Assembly (NCBI GenBank): GCA_900764225.1
Contig: CAAFNG010000265.1
Location: 1 to 9,954, forward strand
Direction: 5' to 3'
DNA: 9,954 nt
Source of the DNA: Lachnospiraceae bacterium
Lineage (GTDB): Bacteria; Bacillota; Clostridia; Lachnospirales; Lachnospiraceae
The notes under the pieces were generated by a model that did no database searches, was not told where the DNA came from, and worked only from the letters and a program-made list of their open reading frames with translations. This document shows positions 4,955 through 9,954 of the stretch, piece after piece. Position numbers and translations under genes: made by a program. How positions within the stretch are numbered: the first letter of the stretch is position 1; each line of letters opens with the position of its first letter.

Positions 4955-6822
4955 GTATAACCAGTATGGAAGATCTGAAAAACAAACAGGCTGAGGTTAA
5001 GAAGAATCTTGATGGCTATACCTGCCGTGTTCTCGTCTGTTCCGGTACCGGATGTATCGCTTCCGGTGCTCAGAAGATTTACGAAGAAATGTCAAGACTC
5101 TGTGAAGGTATCGAGGGTGTTGCGGTTGAGATGCAGAAGGATGTTCCTCATGTAGGTATCGTTAAGACCGGATGCCAGGGATTATGTGAACTTGGACCTC
5201 TTATGAGAATTGAGCCATATGATTATCAGTATGTTCATGTTCAGGTAGATGACTGCCGCGAGATCGTAGAGAAAACCGTGATCTGCGGACTGCCGGTTGA
5301 CCGTCTGTTCTATCGTCATAATGATGAGGCCTGTCCACATCCAAGCGATATTCCGTTCCTGAACCAGCAGACAAGGATCGTTCTTGAGAACTGTGGTAAG
5401 ATCGATGCAGAGTCTATTGATGAATATATTTCCGTAGGTGGATTTTCCGCTATGGCGAAGGCTTTCTTTGAGATGACCCCGCAGGGCGTTATTGATGAGA
5501 TCACAAAATCCGGTCTCCGTGGCCGTGGTGGTGCAGGTTTCCCTGCTGGCAAGAAATGGTCACAGGTAGCACGCCAGCCGGAGAAAGTACGCTATGTAGT
5601 ATGTAATGGTGATGAGGGTGACCCGGGAGCTTTCATGGATGGTTCCGTAATGGAAGGTGATCCTTACAAGATGATCGAGGGTATGGTGATCGCCGCTTAT
5701 GCAGTAGGCGCAGAAGACGGTTACATTTATGTACGTGCCGAGTATCCTCTTTCTGTACAGAGACTTCGAATGGCCATTGAGCAGGCAGAGTCTTATGGCC
5801 TTCTTGGTGATAATATCCTTGGTTCCGGTATTAATTTCCACTTACATATCAACCGTGGTGCCGGAGCGTTCGTATGTGGTGAAGGTTCTGCCCTGACTGC
5901 ATCCATCGAGGGTAACAGAGGTATGCCTCGAGTAAAACCTCCGAGAACTGTTGAGCAGGGTCTGTGGGGCAAACCTACGGTTCTTAATAACGTAGAGACT
6001 TATGCCAACGTACCGAAGATCATCCTTCAGGGTGCTGACTGGTTCCACACCATCGGTACAGAGGGAAGCCCTGGAACCAAGACCTTCTCACTTACAGGTT
6101 CCATTGAGAACACCGGTCTTATCGAGGTTCCAATGGGAACAAGCCTCCGTCATATCATTTATGATATCGGTGGTGGCCTTAAGAGTGGTGCTGCATTTAA
6201 GGGTGTACAGATCGGCGGTCCTTCCGGCGGATGTCTGATCGATGATCAGATCGATCATCCTCTTGATTTTGATTCTGTTAAAAAACTGGATGCCATCATG
6301 GGCTCCGGCGGACTTGTTGTTATGGATGAGAATACCTGTATGGTAGAGGTTGCACGTTTCTTCATGAGCTTTACACAGCGTGAGAGCTGCGGTAAATGTG
6401 TTCCTTGCCGTGAGGGTACCAAACGTATGCTTGAGATCCTGGAGAAGATCGTTGCAGGTAAAGGTGAGCTTTCCGATCTGGATGAGCTGGAAGAACTTGC
6501 AAACATGGTTCAGAGTATGGCTCTGTGCGGTCTAGGTAAGAGTGCGCCGCTTCCGGTCATCAGTACTCTGAAGCGTTTCCGTGACGAATATGTAGAGCAT
6601 ATCGTAGATAAGAAATGCCGCGCGAAGGTCTGCACGGCGCTCCGTCAATTCCATATCAATCCTGAGTTCTGTATCGGCTGTGGCAAGTGTGCGAAGAACT
6701 GTCCGGCAGGTGCGATTTCAGGAAAGATCAAGCATCCACATGTAATCAACAACGACGTATGTATCAAATGCGGTTCCTGTAAGGATAACTGTAACTTTGA
6801 TGCGGTTTATGTGGAAGCATAG
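4951..6822 (+). CDS. hydB: NuoF-like FMN/NAD(H)-binding subunit of NAD-linked [FeFe]-hydrogenase
   Basis: The 623-residue protein has the full HydB layout. An N-terminal thioredoxin-like [2Fe-2S] domain has ligands C30, C35, C75 and C79. The NuoF core has GRGGAGFPAGKKW (191-203) and NGDEGDPGAF (219-228) for FMN and NAD(H), then an SLBB-type region. The N3-type [4Fe-4S] site is C480, C483 and C486 with C526. A C-terminal two-[4Fe-4S] ferredoxin domain uses C574/C577/C580/C584 and C604/C607/C610/C614. Two extra cysteines, C556 and C561, lie in the hinge before the ferredoxin domain. Complexes of this kind couple H2 and NAD(H), and in several anaerobes also ferredoxin through flavin-based bifurcation; bifurcation here is inferred from architecture. 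The ATG overlaps the hydC stop, with AGAGGTGA at 4937-4944. No nearby subunit suggests respiratory complex I. Confidence 0.95.
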   Translation: MSITSMEDLKNKQAEVKKNLDGYTCRVLVCSGTGCIASGAQKIYEEMSRLCEGIEGVAVEMQKDVPHVGIVKTGCQGLCELGPLMRIEPYDYQYVHVQVDDCREIVEKTVICGLPVDRLFYRHNDEACPHPSDIPFLNQQTRIVLENCGKIDAESIDEYISVGGFSAMAKAFFEMTPQGVIDEITKSGLRGRGGAGFPAGKKWSQVARQPEKVRYVVCNGDEGDPGAFMDGSVMEGDPYKMIEGMVIAAYAVGAEDGYIYVRAEYPLSVQRLRMAIEQAESYGLLGDNILGSGINFHLHINRGAGAFVCGEGSALTASIEGNRGMPRVKPPRTVEQGLWGKPTVLNNVETYANVPKIILQGADWFHTIGTEGSPGTKTFSLTGSIENTGLIEVPMGTSLRHIIYDIGGGLKSGAAFKGVQIGGPSGGCLIDDQIDHPLDFDSVKKLDAIMGSGGLVVMDENTCMVEVARFFMSFTQRESCGKCVPCREGTKRMLEILEKIVAGKGELSDLDELEELANMVQSMALCGLGKSAPLPVISTLKRFRDEYVEHIVDKKCRAKVCTALRQFHINPEFCIGCGKCAKNCPAGAISGKIKHPHVINNDVCIKCGSCKDNCNFDAVYVEA

Positions 6823-6837
6823 AAGGGAGGATATCTT

Positions 6838-8535
6838 ATGGGTACAATGACAATTGACGGAAGAAAAGTAGAATTTACCGACGAAAAAAATGTCCTGACA
6901 GTCATCAGGAATGCCGGTATCAATATCCCCACACTGTGCTACCATTCAGAGCTTTCCACATTTGGAGCCTGTCGTCTCTGCACAGTTGAGGATGACAGAG
7001 GCAGGACTTTTGCATCCTGTTCCGAGCAGCCGAGAGATGGAATGGTGATCTATACCAACTCCGGCCGTATCAAGAAATATCGTAAACTGATCGTAGAGCT
7101 TCTGCTTGCAGCACATTGCCGTGACTGTACAACCTGTGTAAAGAGCGGTGAATGTATTCTTCAGGAGCTGGCACACCGCCTTGGTGTACGTAACATCCGT
7201 TTTGAAAATACGAGAGAGCAGCATGAGATCGATGAAAGCTCACCGTCCATTATCCGTGATCCGAATAAATGTATCCTCTGCGGTAACTGTGTACGTGCCT
7301 GTGAGGAACTTCAGGGAATCGGAGCTCTTGGTTTTGCGTTCCGTGGAACTGAGGCTATGGTCATGCCTGCATTTAACAAGAAGATCACAGAAACACAGTG
7401 TGTAAACTGTGGACAGTGTCGTGTTTACTGCCCGACAGGAGCTATTTCCATCCGTACACATATGGACGAGGTATGGGATGCTCTGGCTGATAAGGATACC
7501 CGTGTGGTTGCACAGATCGCGCCGGCAGTCCGTGTTGCAGTTGGTGATCATTATGGCCTTGCCAAAGGCAGAAGTGTAATGGGCAAGATCGTAAATGCTC
7601 TTCATAAGATGGGCTTTGATGAAGTCTATGATACAACCTTCAGTGCTGACCTTACCATTATGGAAGAGACCAAGGAGTTCTTAAACAGAGTGGAAAAAGG
7701 CGAGAACCTTCCACTCCTGACTTCCTGCTGTCCGGCATGGGTGAAATTTATCACCGATCAGTATAAGGAATACGTTCCAAATATCTCCACCTGCCGTTCC
7801 CCACAGGGAATGATGTCTGCAGTTATCAAGGAATACTTCCGTGATCCGGAGCATGCAGCAGGCAAGAAAACAGTTATGGTTTCCATTATGCCATGTACAG
7901 CCAAGAAGGCAGAGGCGATCCGGCCAAATAGCTTTACAGAAGGCGAGCAGGATACCGATATCGTTATCACAACCACAGAGCTTCTCCGCATGATCGACAA
8001 CTTTGGTCTTGATTTTGCAACACTGGATCCGGAAGCATGTGATATGCCATTTGGATTTGGTTCCGGCGGTGGTGTTATCTTTGGTGTTACCGGTGGTGTT
8101 ACCGAGGCCGTTCTTCGAAGACTGAGTCCGGATCACAGCAAGGAAGCCATGCATGAGATCGCAGAGTGCGGTGTCCGTGGTGAAGAGGGAATCAAGGAAT
8201 TTACCGTTCCGTATAAGGGCATGGATATCAATGTATGCGTAGCCAGCGGCCTTGCAAATGCAAGAACCGTTATGGAACGTGTAAAGAACGGCGAAGCAAA
8301 CTATCATCTGATCGAGGTTATGGCATGCCGCCGTGGATGTATTATGGGTGGCGGTCAGCCGACCAGATCCGGCGACAGAACCAAAGCTGCAAGAGCCAAA
8401 GGTCTGTATAATGCAGATAACACCATGATCATCAAGAAGTCGGATGAGAACCCACTTGTTCTGGAACTTTATCAGGGACTCCTCAAAGGAAAAGAGCATC
8501 ATCTTCTTCATAATGATTTTTATATTCAGGATTAA
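6838..8535 (+). CDS. hydA: Catalytic [FeFe]-hydrogenase subunit HydA (group A)
   Basis: The 565-residue protein has a CpI-like multi-cluster layout. An N-terminal plant-type [2Fe-2S] domain has C34, C45, C48 and C61. The His-Cys3 [4Fe-4S] site is H93, C97, C100 and C106. Two ferredoxin clusters use C145/C148/C151/C155 and C188/C191/C194/C198. The H-cluster domain has L1 TSCCPAW (C297, C298), L2 MPCTAKKAE (C353) and L3 EVMACRRGCIMGGGQP (C497, C501), all canonical, so it should be active. C297 is the expected proton-relay cysteine. The C-terminal small-subunit-like segment ends about 60 residues after L3. The extra C-terminal [2Fe-2S] domain of Thermotoga-type HydA is absent. With HydB and HydC it should form a cytoplasmic NAD-linked, probably bifurcating, hydrogenase that produces or uses H2. 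AAGGGAGG at 6823-6830 follows the hydB stop and supports this start over the ATG three codons on. Confidence 0.96.
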   Translation: MGTMTIDGRKVEFTDEKNVLTVIRNAGINIPTLCYHSELSTFGACRLCTVEDDRGRTFASCSEQPRDGMVIYTNSGRIKKYRKLIVELLLAAHCRDCTTCVKSGECILQELAHRLGVRNIRFENTREQHEIDESSPSIIRDPNKCILCGNCVRACEELQGIGALGFAFRGTEAMVMPAFNKKITETQCVNCGQCRVYCPTGAISIRTHMDEVWDALADKDTRVVAQIAPAVRVAVGDHYGLAKGRSVMGKIVNALHKMGFDEVYDTTFSADLTIMEETKEFLNRVEKGENLPLLTSCCPAWVKFITDQYKEYVPNISTCRSPQGMMSAVIKEYFRDPEHAAGKKTVMVSIMPCTAKKAEAIRPNSFTEGEQDTDIVITTTELLRMIDNFGLDFATLDPEACDMPFGFGSGGGVIFGVTGGVTEAVLRRLSPDHSKEAMHEIAECGVRGEEGIKEFTVPYKGMDINVCVASGLANARTVMERVKNGEANYHLIEVMACRRGCIMGGGQPTRSGDRTKAARAKGLYNADNTMIIKKSDENPLVLELYQGLLKGKEHHLLHNDFYIQD

Positions 8536-8558
8536 ATCCGGCTGCTTTTAGATGAGCA

Positions 8559-8587
8559 GAATATACGAAGCCTCTCAGGCATATACT
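8559..8587 (+). promoter_or_regulatory. Candidate sigma-E (sporulation) promoter of spoIVA
   Basis: GAATATA (8559-8565), 14 bases and CATATACT (8580-8587) match the sigma-E consensus KMATATT-N14/15-CATACAMT at six of seven and seven of eight positions. In Bacillus subtilis spoIVA is transcribed by sigma-E in the mother cell. Predicted transcription begins near 8594, leaving a leader of about 66 bases. The -10 lies in the 5' arm of the 8568-8653 hairpin. Confidence 0.6.
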
Positions 8588-8657
8588 GTGATATACGGGG
8601 ACTGTCCGTCGGACAGTTCCCGGGATCACAGGCCAATATATGCAGGGAGGCTTTTTT
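8568..8657 (+). terminator. Long imperfect hairpin ending in a T-run, terminator of hydCBA
   Basis: The stem is built in three blocks. Outer: 8568-8585 with 8637-8653, one mismatch and one bulge. Middle: CTGTGAT (8586-8592) with ATCACAG (8625-8631). Inner: 8596-8607 with 8611-8622, with a GTC loop. A five-base bulge lies at 8632-8636 and an internal loop between the middle and inner blocks. T residues at 8652-8657 follow directly. No other terminator follows hydA. The spoIVA Shine-Dalgarno GGGAGG (8645-8650) is inside the 3' arm, so read-through RNA would also hide it. Confidence 0.65.
8645..8650 (+). promoter_or_regulatory. spoIVA ribosome binding site, base-paired in the upstream hairpin
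   Basis: GGGAGG lies nine bases before the ATG at 8660 and fixes the start. In RNA made from hydA it would pair with the CCTCTC region at 8571-8576. In RNA starting near 8594 that partner is missing and the site is free. Confidence 0.75.
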
Positions 8658-8659
8658 AT

Positions 8660-9954
8660 ATGGAAAACTTTCAGGTTTACCATGATATCCAGGCGCGAAC
8701 CGGCGGGGATATCTACATAGGGGTTGTGGGCCCGGTACGTACAGGAAAATCCACATTTATCCGAAGATTTATGGAGCTGGTTGCGCTGCCGGCTATGAGC
8801 CAGGAAAAAAAGGCGGAGCTGCAGGATGAGCTGCCCTTAAGCGGAGCCGGAAAAATGATCACAACCGTAGAACCGAAATTTATTCCGAAAGAAGCAGTGG
8901 AAGTTGCCATAGGAGAAAACCAGAAAATTTGGGTAAAGCTTATTGACTGTGTAGGTTTTCTGGTAAAGGATGCAGCTGGAAATATTGAAGAAGGCCGGGA
9001 GCGAATGGTAAAAACACCATGGTTGGAAAAGGCAATTCCTTTTCATGATGCAGCCAGGATCGGAACCGAGAAGGTAATCCGGGAACATTCCACAATAGGA
9101 ATCCTGGTTACGACTGACGGAAGTTTTGGAGAGATTCCAAGAGAAAATTTTGTTCCGGCAGAGGAGCAGACAGTAAAAGAGCTGAAAGCACAGGGAAAGC
9201 CATTTCTGATACTGGTAAATTCTGAGAGCCCATACAGTGAAGAAACGGAAAAGCTTGTAAAAGAGCTGGAAGAAAAATATGGCGTTTCCGCTCTGGGAGT
9301 GAACTGCGAGCAGCTTCGCAGGGAAGATGTGACCCGAATCTTGGAAAAGATCCTCTATGAATTCCCAGTCAGTGAGATTGAACTGTTTGTTCCAAAGTGG
9401 GTGGAAATGCTTTCTCCGGAGAATGAAGTAAAGGCGGCACTTTTGAATGAGATCCGGGAAAAAATGACAAAGCTTGTTCATATGCGGGATGTAAATAAAG
9501 ATGCCCTACGGCTGGAAAGCCCATATGTGGAAGATACTCTGCTGGAACAGATCAGCCTTTCCAATGGAACTGTGCGTGTTCGGATTTCTGTAAAAGACAG
9601 CTATTATTATCAGATGCTAAGTCATATGAGCGGGATTCCGATGGAAAGTGAATACGAACTGATCCAGACGATGAAAGAGCTTGCAGGAATGAAAGAACAG
9701 TTTGTGCGTGTTCAGGCAGCGCTGGAAGCAGTGCGGGGAACCGGCTACGGTGTGGTAATTCCGGAGCTTTCGGAGATTACGATCGAAGATCCGGAGGTGA
9801 TCCGTCAGGGAAATAAGTTTGGAGTCAAGATCCGTTCCAAGAGTCCTTCGATTCATATGATCCGTGCAGGGATCGAAACAGAGATCGCACCGATCGTAGG
9901 AACGGAGCAGCAGGCAGAGGATCTGATCCGATATATCAAAGAGCTGTCTCTTAT
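8660..9954 (+). CDS. spoIVA: Stage IV sporulation protein A, coat morphogenetic ATPase (partial, 3' end cut)
   Basis: The frame is open for 431 codons to the window edge; the family is about 490 residues, so roughly 60 C-terminal residues are missing. It starts MENFQVYHDIQARTGGDIYI. The Walker A loop is GPVRTGKS (24-31, with K30), KMITTVEP holds the threonine pair (T68, T69) and LIDCVGF holds the Walker B/DxxG aspartate (D96). These correspond closely to the ATPase residues studied in B. subtilis SpoIVA, a translation-factor GTPase relative that hydrolyses ATP to polymerise on the forespore surface and form the base of the coat. The protein is made in the mother cell. The C-terminal region, needed for localisation in B. 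subtilis, is out of view. Codon use, with more CGG, CGA and AGG arginine codons, is less biased than in hydB, consistent with lower expression. The strand matches hydA but expression is probably separate. Confidence 0.96.
   Translation, partial: MENFQVYHDIQARTGGDIYIGVVGPVRTGKSTFIRRFMELVALPAMSQEKKAELQDELPLSGAGKMITTVEPKFIPKEAVEVAIGENQKIWVKLIDCVGFLVKDAAGNIEEGRERMVKTPWLEKAIPFHDAARIGTEKVIREHSTIGILVTTDGSFGEIPRENFVPAEEQTVKELKAQGKPFLILVNSESPYSEETEKLVKELEEKYGVSALGVNCEQLRREDVTRILEKILYEFPVSEIELFVPKWVEMLSPENEVKAALLNEIREKMTKLVHMRDVNKDALRLESPYVEDTLLEQISLSNGTVRVRISVKDSYYYQMLSHMSGIPMESEYELIQTMKELAGMKEQFVRVQAALEAVRGTGYGVVIPELSEITIEDPEVIRQGNKFGVKIRSKSPSIHMIRAGIETEIAPIVGTEQQAEDLIRYIKELSL

Noticed and set aside
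7681..8511. 276-codon open frame on the - strand inside hydA
   Set aside because: Antisense to the H-cluster domain of HydA, with composition typical of a shadow frame and no recognisable domain.
8837..9481. 214-codon open frame on the - strand inside spoIVA
   Set aside because: Antisense to conserved SpoIVA sequence. Its Phe/Cys/Leu-rich composition comes from the complementary strand of Glu/Lys codons.

Overview
The window looks like chromosomal DNA from an endospore-forming, anaerobic Clostridia member, most likely Lachnospiraceae (Blautia/Ruminococcus/Dorea-like). The grounds are spoIVA, two [FeFe]-hydrogenases, a tetrahydrofolate C1 operon of acetogen type, strong AGGAGG ribosome binding sites and moderate GC content. 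The family placement is inference; the genes themselves are well supported.

Left block (1-2467, + strand): the last 15 codons of a probable formate-tetrahydrofolate ligase (fhs), then fchA (methenyl-THF cyclohydrolase), folD (methylene-THF dehydrogenase) and a secreted glucosaminidase, ending in an intrinsic terminator. Fhs, FchA and FolD carry out consecutive steps of the methyl branch of one-carbon/Wood-Ljungdahl metabolism. FolD lacks the Lys and Gln needed for its usual cyclohydrolase activity, which fits a dedicated cyclohydrolase being encoded directly upstream.

Middle block: a group B monomeric-type [FeFe]-hydrogenase lies on the - strand (2584-4092). A 382-base intergenic region separates it from hydC-hydB-hydA on the + strand (4475-8535). 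That trio encodes a NuoE-like subunit, a NuoF-like flavoprotein and a group A [FeFe]-hydrogenase, and resembles the trimeric NAD-linked, often electron-bifurcating, hydrogenases. The intergenic region holds a good sigma-A promoter for hydC, a weaker promoter candidate for the group B gene, two Rex-like operator candidates and a perfect 7-bp-arm inverted repeat just after the predicted hydC start site.

Right block (8536-9954): a long imperfect hairpin ending in a T-run follows hydA. Its 3' arm contains the Shine-Dalgarno sequence of spoIVA, which runs off the right edge. A close match to a sigma-E promoter lies across the 5' arm of the same hairpin. Transcripts starting there would lack the outer 5' arm and so should escape both termination and Shine-Dalgarno masking, whereas hydABC read-through should not.

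I see no tRNA, rRNA, CRISPR array, insertion sequence or phage gene. Most of the window is ordinary core metabolism; the interest lies in the FolD active site, the paired hydrogenases and the compact hydA-spoIVA junction. I did not find a convincing wholly new system.
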